Part shown: one piece after another, positions 18,005 through 25,202 of the stretch
Layout of the letters: each line of letters begins with the position of its first letter
How positions within the stretch are numbered: position 1 is the stretch's first letter
Assembly: GCF_019039055.1 (NCBI RefSeq)
Contig: NZ_JAHOPB010000003.1
Location: 62,001 to 126,000, forward strand
From: Reyranella humidisoli
GTDB lineage: Bacteria > Pseudomonadota > Alphaproteobacteria > Reyranellales > Reyranellaceae
DNA length: 64,000 bases
Reading direction: 5' to 3'
Made by a program: the position numbers and the translations under genes
The notes under the pieces: model-generated
The model's input: the letters and a program-made list of their open reading frames with translations, nothing else
Database searches by the model: none
What the model was told of the DNA's origin: nothing

Positions 18005-18860
18005 GCCGCTCGACGTCCGGCCGATCGACCCCGAGCAGGGCGACGCGGTGTGGCCTCTGTCGATCGAGGCGGGCTGGAACCAGAACGTCGCCGACTGGCG
18101 CTTCATGCTGGGGGCCGGCCGCGGCTTCGGCTGCACCGCGCCTGACGGGACGTGGCAGGCCAGCTCGCTGATCCTGCCGCTCGGCCAGAAGCTCGCCTGG
18201 ATAAGCATGGTGCTGGTGACGAAGGACCGGCGCCGTGGTGGTGTTGGCACAGGCCTGCTGAAGCGCTGCATCGAGGAAGTGCGCGCGGCCGATGCCGTCG
18301 CGGGCCTCGATGCGACGGAGCAGGGACGACCGATCTATCTGCCGCTGGGATTTCGTGACCTCTACCCGATTGCCCGCTGGCATTTCGACGGGGCGAAAGG
18401 TGGCGCGGTTGCGCCGCCGGCCGGCGTCACGATCCGGCCGGTCACGCCGGCCGACCTGCCGCGGCTCGCCATCTACGACCGGCCGCTGACCGGCATGGAG
18501 CGGCCGTCGATCCTGATGCACCTTGCGCTGCGCCAGCCCGGCCGCGCCTGGCTGGCGGAAGATGTGGGCGGCAAGATCGTGGGCTTCGTGTTGGGCCGTG
18601 AAGGCCGGGTGGCAACATCGCTTGGGCCGGTGGTCGCCGATCGCGAGGCGATCGCGCTCGCGCTGATCTCGCAGGCGGCAGCCGCCGCGCCGGGTCCGTT
18701 CATCATCGATGTGCCGGAGGCGCACGAGGCGGTACGAGGCTGGCTTCTGGAGCAGGGGGCGACCTCGCCGCGGGGCTACATGCGCATGACCCTGGGGACG
18801 GCGAAGGGGCTGGACGATCCCTCGCATGTCTTTGCCCTCGCAGGCCCGGAACTGGGCTAG
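17991..18860 (+). CDS. GNAT family N-acetyltransferase
   Basis: A 289-residue protein that starts inside the end of the previous gene (14-base overlap). The first half carries a GNAT core: the strand WISMVLVTKDRRRGGVGTGLL contains the acetyl-CoA pyrophosphate-binding RRxGxG/A motif. The second half (from about residue 145, TIRPVTPADLPRLAIYD) looks like a second acetyltransferase domain, as in the YitH/HmrA-type tandem GNAT proteins. The substrate is unknown. Its tight coupling to catabolic enzymes suggests it acts on a pathway intermediate or regulates one of the enzymes. Confidence 0.85.
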   Translation: MASTEPLDVRPIDPEQGDAVWPLSIEAGWNQNVADWRFMLGAGRGFGCTAPDGTWQASSLILPLGQKLAWISMVLVTKDRRRGGVGTGLLKRCIEEVRAADAVAGLDATEQGRPIYLPLGFRDLYPIARWHFDGAKGGAVAPPAGVTIRPVTPADLPRLAIYDRPLTGMERPSILMHLALRQPGRAWLAEDVGGKIVGFVLGREGRVATSLGPVVADREAIALALISQAAAAAPGPFIIDVPEAHEAVRGWLLEQGATSPRGYMRMTLGTAKGLDDPSHVFALAGPELG

Positions 18861-18869
18861 GATACCAGC

Positions 18870-19943
18870 ATGAGCACCGACAAGGCCCTTCACTGGCGTG
18901 ATCTTCCGGCGCCGGTCCTGTCCCTGCTGCGGCAGGGCACCGTCATCCCGGCGCATCCGCTTGCGCTCGATACCGAACGGAACTTCGACGAGCAGTCCCA
19001 GCGCGCGCTGAGCCGCTACTACCTCGATGCCGGCTCGGGCGGTCTCGCTGTCGGGGTCCACTCCACGCAGTTCGCCATCCGCGAGGTTGGGCTCTACCGC
19101 CCGGTTCTCGAACTCGCCATCGGAACGGCGCGCGACTGGACGGACCGGCCGCTGGTCATGATCGCGGGCGCGGTCGGCAAGACGGCTCAGGCCGTCGAGG
19201 AAGCGCGCACGGCGCGGTCGCTCGGCTATCATGCCGTGCTGCTGGCGCTGGCGGCGCTGAAGGGTGCCAGCGAGGACGAGCTGATCGAGCATTGCTCTAC
19301 GGTCGCGAAGGAGATGCCGCTGATCGGTTTCTACCTGCAGACGGCGGTGGGCGGGATCAAGCTGTCGCGCGAATTCTGGACGCGCTTCGCTTCCATAGAC
19401 AATGTCGTGGCGATCAAGGTGGCGCCGTTCAACCGCTATCGCACGCTCGATGTCTGCTTCGGCATCGCCGCCGCGCATGCCGAGGATCGCATCACTCTCT
19501 ACACCGGTAACGACGATCACATCGTGGCCGATCTCGTGACGCCGATGGTGGTTCGCACCGGCAATCGCGAGGTGACCCTGCGGTTCCAGGGCGGACTGCT
19601 CGGCCACTGGAGCGTCTGGACGCGCGGCGCGGTGAACATGCTGGAACGGCTCAAGCTCTCGGTCTCGAACGGCGCAGTCCCGCCGGAAGTGTTGGCGCTG
19701 GATTCGTTCGTGACCGACTGCAATAGCGTAGTGTTCGACGTCGACCATGATTTCGCGGGCTGTATTCCGGGCTGTCACGAGATCCTGCGGCGACAGGGGC
19801 TGCTCAAATCGGTCGAGTGTCTCGATCCGCACGAGAAGCTGAGCCCCGGCCAGAGCGAGGGCATTGACCGGCTCTATGCGACCTATCCCGAACTGCACGA
19901 CGACGCCTTCGTGGCGGCGAACCTAGAGCGCTGGCGGAACTGA
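18870..19943 (+). CDS. dihydrodipicolinate synthase-like (DapA/NanA family) lyase
   Basis: A 357-residue class I aldolase-fold protein. VIPAHPLALD and FDEQSQRALSRYYLDAG resemble the start of DapA-family barrels, IGFYLQTAVGG holds the probable catalytic Tyr, and VVAIKVAPFNRY holds the probable Schiff-base Lys. It is longer than DapA (about 290) by a C-terminal extension. Such enzymes join or split pyruvate-type keto acids. In this operon it may cleave a keto-acid product of the enolase-superfamily enzyme, which is inference. Confidence 0.83.
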   Translation: MSTDKALHWRDLPAPVLSLLRQGTVIPAHPLALDTERNFDEQSQRALSRYYLDAGSGGLAVGVHSTQFAIREVGLYRPVLELAIGTARDWTDRPLVMIAGAVGKTAQAVEEARTARSLGYHAVLLALAALKGASEDELIEHCSTVAKEMPLIGFYLQTAVGGIKLSREFWTRFASIDNVVAIKVAPFNRYRTLDVCFGIAAAHAEDRITLYTGNDDHIVADLVTPMVVRTGNREVTLRFQGGLLGHWSVWTRGAVNMLERLKLSVSNGAVPPEVLALDSFVTDCNSVVFDVDHDFAGCIPGCHEILRRQGLLKSVECLDPHEKLSPGQSEGIDRLYATYPELHDDAFVAANLERWRN

Positions 19944-19947
19944 ACCA

Positions 19948-21366
19948 TTGGAAGATCTGTTTGCGACGCACGATGCCCTTGCCGTCGCGGAACTCGTCCG
20001 CAGCCGGAAGATCGGGACGCGTGAAGTTCTCGATGCGAGCCTCGTGCGGCTGCGCCAGGTCAACGGGCAACTGAACGCGATCACCGACTTCTACGAGGGC
20101 GATCTGCTCGGGAAGTCGGTCGCGGCGGCGGGCGAGGGGCCGTTCCTCGGCATTCCCTTCGTGGTTAAGCAGCTCATGGCCGATTGCGCCGGCACGCCGA
20201 CCACGGTCGGTTCGCGCTTCTTCGCCAAGGAGCCGGTCGCGGCAAACGACAGCGCTGCCGTCGCACGCATGCGCCGCGCCGGTCTGGTGATCGTGGGACG
20301 CAGCAACACCAGCGAGTTCGGGCTCGCGCCGACGACCGAGCCCGCGTTCGGCGGCGCGACGGTCAACCCATGGCGTGCCGACCTGTCGCCGGGCGGCTCT
20401 TCCGGCGGCTCGGCGGCCGTCGTGGCCGCGCGGGCACTGCCCTTGGCGCATGCGACCGACGGCGGCGGCTCGATCCGCATTCCGGCCTCCCTGTGCGGCC
20501 TGTTCGGCCTGAAGCCCTCACGCGGCCGCATCAGCCTGGCGCCGATCGGCGAGACGCTGGCCGGGGCGGGTGCGCAACTATGCGTATCGATCTCGGTCCG
20601 TGACAGTGCGGCGTTGCTCGACGCGCTGGCAGGCGGTGAGCCGGGCGATCCGTACCGCGCGCCAGAGACCGAAGGCACGTTCCTCGATGCGACCCGGCGG
20701 GCGCCGGCCAAGCTCCGCGTCGCCTTCCTGCGCAAGCCCGTGGGCTGGGAGTCGATGGACCCGGTGTTGATAGCCGCCGTCGAACGCACGGCGAAGCGGC
20801 TGGAAGCGCTCGGTCATCTCGTCGAGGAGGCCGCGCCGGACTACGACGCCGAAGCAACGGGCAAGGCCTTCGGCACGGTGATGTGCGCCAATACCTTCAC
20901 CAACATCCAGGTCCGCGCCAACGGTCGCGTGCCGGGGCCGGACGATCTCGAGCCGGTGACGCGGCTCTACGCGGAGCAAGGCGCCAGGATCGGCGCGCAC
21001 GATTACATCCGTGCCGTGCAGACCTTCCATCGCACGGGCCGACAGCTCGGCGCCTTCTTCGAGAGGTTCGACATCCTCCTGTCGCCGACCATCGCCCGCA
21101 CGTCGCTGCCGCTCGGCACGGTGCGCATGGATGGCACACTGGAGAAGTACGAGCAGGGGCTGGCGCCGATGGTGGCGTTCACCGCCGTGTGCAACGCCAC
21201 CGGAGTCCCAGCCATGTCGGTGCCGCTCGAATGGACCGAAGACGGTCTGCCCATCGGCATGCATTTCGTCGCTCGCTATGGTGCCGAAGCGACCCTGTTC
21301 TCACTGGCTGCCCAGCTCGAACGGGCGCATCCGTGGCGGGATCGGCGGCCTTCCGGAGGGAAGTGA
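19948..21366 (+). CDS. amidase (amidase signature family)
   Basis: A 472-residue amidase read from the TTG at 19948, four bases after the previous stop. The amidase-signature catalytic triad is visible: Lys in IPFVVKQLMAD, cis-Ser in SPGGSSGGSAA, and the nucleophile Ser in TDGGGSIRIPAS. Length and C-terminal NATGVPAMSVPLEW are typical. It hydrolyses amide bonds; the substrate is unknown but could be an amide-linked precursor of the pathway's acid. The next gene starts one base after its stop. Confidence 0.92.
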   Translation: MEDLFATHDALAVAELVRSRKIGTREVLDASLVRLRQVNGQLNAITDFYEGDLLGKSVAAAGEGPFLGIPFVVKQLMADCAGTPTTVGSRFFAKEPVAANDSAAVARMRRAGLVIVGRSNTSEFGLAPTTEPAFGGATVNPWRADLSPGGSSGGSAAVVAARALPLAHATDGGGSIRIPASLCGLFGLKPSRGRISLAPIGETLAGAGAQLCVSISVRDSAALLDALAGGEPGDPYRAPETEGTFLDATRRAPAKLRVAFLRKPVGWESMDPVLIAAVERTAKRLEALGHLVEEAAPDYDAEATGKAFGTVMCANTFTNIQVRANGRVPGPDDLEPVTRLYAEQGARIGAHDYIRAVQTFHRTGRQLGAFFERFDILLSPTIARTSLPLGTVRMDGTLEKYEQGLAPMVAFTAVCNATGVPAMSVPLEWTEDGLPIGMHFVARYGAEATLFSLAAQLERAHPWRDRRPSGGK

Positions 21367-21367
21367 T

Positions 21368-21805
21368 ATGACGGGCAATTTCTGGCGCATGGTGGTCGCG
21401 GGTTTCATCGCCGGCGCATTGAGCGTGCTGGTGTTCCATCAGCTCGGCTTCCACTTCGCCGCCGAGCTGGGTTACGGCCGCTCCAATCTCTACAGCATGC
21501 GGCCGGTGCCGCCGTGGGGCGTGCCGACCATCGTCTCACAAGTCTTCTGGGGCGGCCTGTGGGGTATCCTCGGCGCCTTCGTCGTCACGCGTCTGCCGGG
21601 CGTCCTGAACGGCGCGCTGGGCTGGATCCTGTTCGCGGCCGCGCTGGTGCTGGCGGTGAACTGGTTCGTCGTGCTGCCGCTCAAGGGCGCTCCCGTGGGC
21701 GGCGGCTGGCGCCTGCCGGGCGTCGTCGTGGTGCCGATCGTCTATGCGCTCTGGGGCTTCGGCATGTGGCTGTTCTATGTGCTCGCGCGAAAACTGATGA
21801 AGTAG
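21368..21805 (+). CDS. hypothetical four-helix membrane protein
   Basis: A 145-residue protein with four hydrophobic segments at roughly residues 7-25, 53-72, 80-100 and 118-140. A PVPPWGVPTIVSQVFWGG segment precedes the second helix, and KLMK ends it. I recognise no named family, though similar small integral membrane proteins occur beside oxidative catabolic genes in alphaproteobacteria. It starts one base after the amidase stop and lies 15 bases before the amidohydrolase, so it belongs to the same operon. Confidence 0.8.
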   Translation: MTGNFWRMVVAGFIAGALSVLVFHQLGFHFAAELGYGRSNLYSMRPVPPWGVPTIVSQVFWGGLWGILGAFVVTRLPGVLNGALGWILFAAALVLAVNWFVVLPLKGAPVGGGWRLPGVVVVPIVYALWGFGMWLFYVLARKLMK

Positions 21806-21820
21806 GGTGGAGACGGGGCA

Positions 21821-22657
21821 ATGAAGATCGTCGACGCGCAGGTCCATATCTGGGGGCCGAACACGCCGGAGCGGCCGTGGCCGGCCCGCGCCGAACCGCA
21901 CCGGGAGCCGCTGGGCAAGGACGAGCTGCTGGCCGAGATGGACAAGGCCGGCGTCGACGGCGTGATCATCGTGCCGCCGTCGTGGGAAGGCGACCGCAAC
22001 GACCTCGCCAACGAGGCGGCGAAGGCGCATCCGACCCGGTTCGCGACCATGGGACGGTTCGATCCGGAGGCACCGGGCGCGACCGGCCAGCTCGCCGACT
22101 GGAAGAAGCAACCAGGCATGCTGGGCGTGCGCTTCACCTTCCACACCGAGGTACTGCGCCAGCCGCTGCTCGACGGCCGATTCGACTGGGTGTGGGGCGA
22201 ACTGGAGAAGCACGGCATCCCGGCGATGGTGCTGTTCCACCACGAATACATGCATCTCGCCGACAAGGTCGCGGAGCGCTATCCCGGCCTGCGACTCGTG
22301 CTCGACCATCTCGGGCTGAAGAGCGGCAAGGGCTTCACCGAGACCACTAACTTCGCGACGCTGGACAACGTGCTGGCGCTTGCCAGGCGGCCCAACGTGG
22401 CGGCCAAAGTCTCTGCCATGCCCTGCTACGCCGACGACAAGACCTATCCGTTCAAGTCGGTGCATCCGCAGATCCAGCGCGTGTTCGATGCCTTTGGCCC
22501 CAAGCGCACCTTCTGGGGAACGGACCTGTCGCGGCTGCCCGGCAGCTACCGCCAGGGCGTGACCATGTTCACGGAAGAGATGCCCTGGCTGAAGGGCGAC
22601 GACCTGGAAGGCGTGATGGGCCGCGGCATCTGCGAATGGCTGGGCTGGAAGCTCTGA
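21821..22657 (+). CDS. amidohydrolase family 2 protein
   Basis: A 278-residue metal-dependent TIM-barrel hydrolase. DAQVHIWGP supplies the first metal ligands, FHHEYMH and LDHLGLK supply His positions, and WGTDLSRLPG gives the terminal catalytic Asp. This is the amidohydrolase_2 pattern (lactonases of the PDC or gluconolactone type, and decarboxylases). A preceding GGTGGAGA site serves the ATG at 21821. It is the last gene of the operon, convergent with the selenoprotein-linked genes. A lactonase role would suit a sugar-acid pathway but is not proven. Confidence 0.88.
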   Translation: MKIVDAQVHIWGPNTPERPWPARAEPHREPLGKDELLAEMDKAGVDGVIIVPPSWEGDRNDLANEAAKAHPTRFATMGRFDPEAPGATGQLADWKKQPGMLGVRFTFHTEVLRQPLLDGRFDWVWGELEKHGIPAMVLFHHEYMHLADKVAERYPGLRLVLDHLGLKSGKGFTETTNFATLDNVLALARRPNVAAKVSAMPCYADDKTYPFKSVHPQIQRVFDAFGPKRTFWGTDLSRLPGSYRQGVTMFTEEMPWLKGDDLEGVMGRGICEWLGWKL

Positions 22658-22673
22658 CCGTCGGTCAGAGCTT
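22649..22673. terminator. perfect 11-bp inverted repeat across two convergent stop codons
   Basis: The sequence at 22649-22659 is repeated perfectly in inverted form at 22663-22673 with a GTC spacer. The left arm encodes Lys-Leu-stop of the amidohydrolase and the right arm encodes Lys-Leu-stop of the minus-strand gene. No T-run follows on either side, so it may be a bidirectional terminator of the hairpin-only kind or an RNA-stability element. Confidence 0.6.
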
Positions 22674-23636
22674 GCGTAGCACCGTCTGCGAGCCGCCGCC
22701 CCAGATCGGGAGATAGGCCATCTTGTAGCCGGCGCCGCCGGTCACGATCGGATGGATCGCCTCGGGCGAGGCGGCGACGTCGCCACCCTTGTCGAACAGA
22801 TAGTGCTGGATGCGCTTGAGGTCCCAGCCGTCGTGGCGGGCGATCTTCTCCGCGAGTTCCAGCGGCAGCAGGACGACCTGCTCGCCACGATCCTTCTTGC
22901 GGCTCTGGCCCGACATCACGATCTCGGCGCGCATGCCGGCGACGATCGGGTCGAGGATCGCTTGGGGCGTGGCGCCTTCGCCGTCGCCCGGCAGCACCTC
23001 GGCCGTGCCGGATATACCCATCACCGTGACTGCGCTGGCATCCCGGCCGAGTCCGTGGCGCTCGGTGAAGGACGGGAAGGGGCCTTCGTCGCGCTCGGCG
23101 AAGCACAGGGTAAACTTGGCCGGCTGGCCCATCGTCGCCATGTCGCCCGTGTCCGAGCGGGCGCCGCCGATGTTGCGCAAGGACAACTGCAGGGCGCGGC
23201 CGATGCAGGCATTGGCGCGTGTACCGGGGCCGATGGCGTTGGTCAGAGCGTTGACGCCGAGCGTGCGGGCGATCGGGCCGTGGACGCACAGCGCCACCGC
23301 CGCGCTGCCGGTGGTCGTGGCGATGCCGAGAAGGTTGAAGTCCGGTTCGAGGATCGCGGTCGCGGCCGCCAGCACGACCGGCAACTCGGCCGGAACGCAG
23401 CCCGCGATCACGCATTGATAGGCGACGCTGTCCGGCGTGATGTCGCCGAACATCGGCGGCATCATGCCCAGCGATTCCGAACGGCCGCCGACGCCGGCGA
23501 CCATGGCCTCAAGACGCCGCCGGGTCGGCGGCACCAGGGGGAGGCCGTCGGAAAGTTCGGCCTCCGTCAGGATGCGTTGTGCATCTTCCCAGTTCGTCCC
23601 GTCGGAGACGATGGGCCAGCCGCACCACTCGTCCAT
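22665..23636 (-). CDS. UGSC-operon protein B (unknown function, paralogue of protein A)
   Basis: A 323-residue protein read from the ATG at 23636, which overlaps the upstream stop as TGATG. I do not recognise a characterised family. It is clearly a paralogue of the next gene upstream: both share DGLPLVPPT / DGMPLFVPT, AGC.P...PVV, GPG or GQG followed by RANA.IGRA, and PAKFT.CFAE. Cys80 and Cys178 match Cys81 and Cys179 of the paralogue. The paralogue's Cys131 and Cys135 are replaced by Ala (VNALTNAIG against INCGTNCFG). No membrane segments or signal peptide are evident, so it is cytosolic. As the last gene of the selenoprotein operon it may be a partner or regulatory subunit. Confidence 0.8.
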   Translation of the reverse strand: MDEWCGWPIVSDGTNWEDAQRILTEAELSDGLPLVPPTRRRLEAMVAGVGGRSESLGMMPPMFGDITPDSVAYQCVIAGCVPAELPVVLAAATAILEPDFNLLGIATTTGSAAVALCVHGPIARTLGVNALTNAIGPGTRANACIGRALQLSLRNIGGARSDTGDMATMGQPAKFTLCFAERDEGPFPSFTERHGLGRDASAVTVMGISGTAEVLPGDGEGATPQAILDPIVAGMRAEIVMSGQSRKKDRGEQVVLLPLELAEKIARHDGWDLKRIQHYLFDKGGDVAASPEAIHPIVTGGAGYKMAYLPIWGGGSQTVLRKL

Positions 23637-24670
23637 CAGGCGATGCGCGTGCAGGCGACGGTGGTGCCGCCGAAAGACGGGATAAAGGCCGAGTGCTTGC
23701 CCGGGCCGCCCGCCACGGTGATGTGGATATCCTTCGGGTCGCGGCCGATCGTCAGCCAGTCGCCGTCCGGCTTGTGACCCGTGGTCTCGTAGGTCACGAG
23801 GTTTTCCTTCGAGACGCGCGAGAGATGGACGCGCGAACGCTTCCACAGCTCCTCGCGGATGCTGTCGATCGTGAAGCCGTCCCGCTTGAGCGTCGCGGCA
23901 TGCTCGGGACCGATGATGACGAACATCGGGCCCTTGCCGTAGATCGTATTGGAGCCCGGGTTGGACATGCCGCCGGCGAACGTGGTCAGCAGGCCGTCGC
24001 CGGTGGTCGAGCCGTGATCGTTGAGGTTATGCGGGCCTTCGCCCGACATCACCGTCACGACCGAGTCCGTGGGCGCGAAGCCGCGCTGCACGTGATAGGG
24101 CGTCCAGGGATTCTCTTCCTCGTTCTCGCCGAAGCAGAAGGTGAACTTGGCGGGATTGCCCTGGGTCGAGCGGTCCATCTCGCCCGGCTTGGCGCCGGCG
24201 ACGTTCAGCAGCATCAGGCCGAGCGCGCGGCCGATCGTGGCATTGGCCTGGCGGCCTTGTCCGAAGCAGTTGGTGCCGCAGTTGATGTTGAGCTCGTGCC
24301 GGATCGGGCCGCTCACCATGACCATCGGCGCGCAGGAGTGCGTCGTGGCCAGCGTACCGTGCAGATTGTATTCCGGGTCGAGCACGCCGCGCAGGGCGGC
24401 GGTCACGACCGGGAAGTATTCCGGCTTGCAGCCCGCCATCACGGCGTTGGCGGCGAGCGCCTGGACCGTCGGGACGATCTGGCGCGGCGGCACCGGCGCA
24501 TAGGGCCGGTTGTCGCCGCGAACGGTCTCGACGAACTTCGCGACCTTGGCCTCGGTGGGGACGAAGAGCGGCATGCCGTCGCTCCAGCCCTGTTCCGTGG
24601 CATACTCGTTGAAGGCTTCGACATCCATCTCTCCGATGTCGATCACTTCCTGTTCGGCGATGTCCTTCAT
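23636..24670 (-). CDS. UGSC-operon protein A (unknown function, Cys-rich)
   Basis: A 344-residue cytosolic protein whose ATG at 24670 overlaps the stop of the selenoprotein gene as ATGA. I cannot name its family. Conserved-looking blocks are SDGMPLFVPT (30-39), MAGCKPEYFPVV (Cys81), TTHSCAPMV (Cys113), INCGTNCFG (Cys131, Cys135, a C-x3-C), QANATIGRALGLMLLNVAGA, and PAKFTFCFGENEEENPW (Cys179). The cysteines beside a selenoprotein and a disulfide reductase-like flavoprotein suggest a thiol-dependent reaction. It pairs with the shorter paralogue downstream. It might be the substrate-binding or catalytic component that the selenoprotein reduces; that is inference. Confidence 0.82.
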   Translation of the reverse strand: MKDIAEQEVIDIGEMDVEAFNEYATEQGWSDGMPLFVPTEAKVAKFVETVRGDNRPYAPVPPRQIVPTVQALAANAVMAGCKPEYFPVVTAALRGVLDPEYNLHGTLATTHSCAPMVMVSGPIRHELNINCGTNCFGQGRQANATIGRALGLMLLNVAGAKPGEMDRSTQGNPAKFTFCFGENEEENPWTPYHVQRGFAPTDSVVTVMSGEGPHNLNDHGSTTGDGLLTTFAGGMSNPGSNTIYGKGPMFVIIGPEHAATLKRDGFTIDSIREELWKRSRVHLSRVSKENLVTYETTGHKPDGDWLTIGRDPKDIHITVAGGPGKHSAFIPSFGGTTVACTRIA

Positions 24671-25185
24671 TTCGTCGTCGCCTCGGTCAGTCCCTTGGTC
24701 GCTGCTTCGATGCGCTCCCGCAACTCTTCGGCGTTCAGGCCGCCGACGGGATGCTTCACCACGATCAGTCGCGCTTCGACCTTGCGGGCTTTCGCCTGGG
24801 CAAGGACCAGCGGCTTGAAGGTCTCAGTGGCGATCACGAAAGAGGTGACGCCGAGCTTCTCGAGTTCGAGGCTGTCGTGGAAACTCCACGATGAACAGCT
24901 TCCTCAATCCCCTAAGGCTAGCAAGGCACCCTTGTAGTTCTTCGCGACCTTTTCGATCAGTTCCTTCGGCGCCGGCTGGCTGGCGCTGTTCTTGGCGTGG
25001 AAGTGGATGTTGTCCACCGAACGGTGCGCACCGAGCATGGCGCGGACGCCTTCCAGCAGCTCACGGGCATTCGGCTTCGAGTTGGAGATCAGCGCTATGG
25101 CGTCGGTCGCCCAGTTGATGGGCTGCAACGTCACCTTGGCGGGGCCGGCGGCGGCCATGCCGAAGCTCGGATTGAAGATGCGCAT
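24667..25185 (-). CDS. UGSC family selenoprotein (in-frame TGA read as selenocysteine)
   Basis: A frame of 172 residues from the ATG at 25185 to the TGA at 24669-24667, containing an internal TGA at 24906-24904 as codon 94. Reading it as selenocysteine gives LLALGD-U-GSCSSWS, the UGSC motif that names this (seleno)protein family; Sec94 and Cys97 form a UxxC redox pair at a strand-to-helix turn. The 78 codons beyond the TGA form normal protein (FVIATETF, ARLIVVKHPVGGLN) and end exactly in an ATGA overlap with the next gene. A SECIS-like hairpin follows the TGA. GGAGG precedes the start, and the thioredoxin-reductase-like gene lies 17 bases upstream. There is no signal peptide. The alternative, a 93-residue protein ending at TGA, would leave an unexplained coding tail. 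Confidence 0.93.
24868..24906 (-). promoter_or_regulatory. bacterial SECIS element for UGA decoding
   Basis: In the mRNA sense the TGA is followed by a stem-loop. The upper stem UCGUGGA / UCCACGA (24891-24885 with 24881-24875) is seven perfect pairs closing a GUU loop. Below it GCUG (24899-24896) pairs with CAGC (24874-24871), with UUCA bulged on the 5' side only, and GAG can pair with CUC at the base. The apical loop starts 19 bases after the TGA and has G in first position, fitting published bacterial SECIS rules. It would bind SelB. Confidence 0.85.
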
Positions 25186-25202
25186 TCTAATTTTCCTCCA
25201 CG

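Noticed and set aside
24904..25185. A free-standing 93-residue gene ending at the TGA
   Set aside because: The frame continues as good protein through GSC, a SECIS-like hairpin follows, and the downstream frame ends exactly in an ATGA overlap. Truncation would leave 24670-24903 unexplained.
24667..25185. Pseudogene with a nonsense mutation
   Set aside because: The stop is precisely at the family's Sec/Cys position, is followed by GSC, has a hairpin at the right distance, and the reading frame on both sides is intact.
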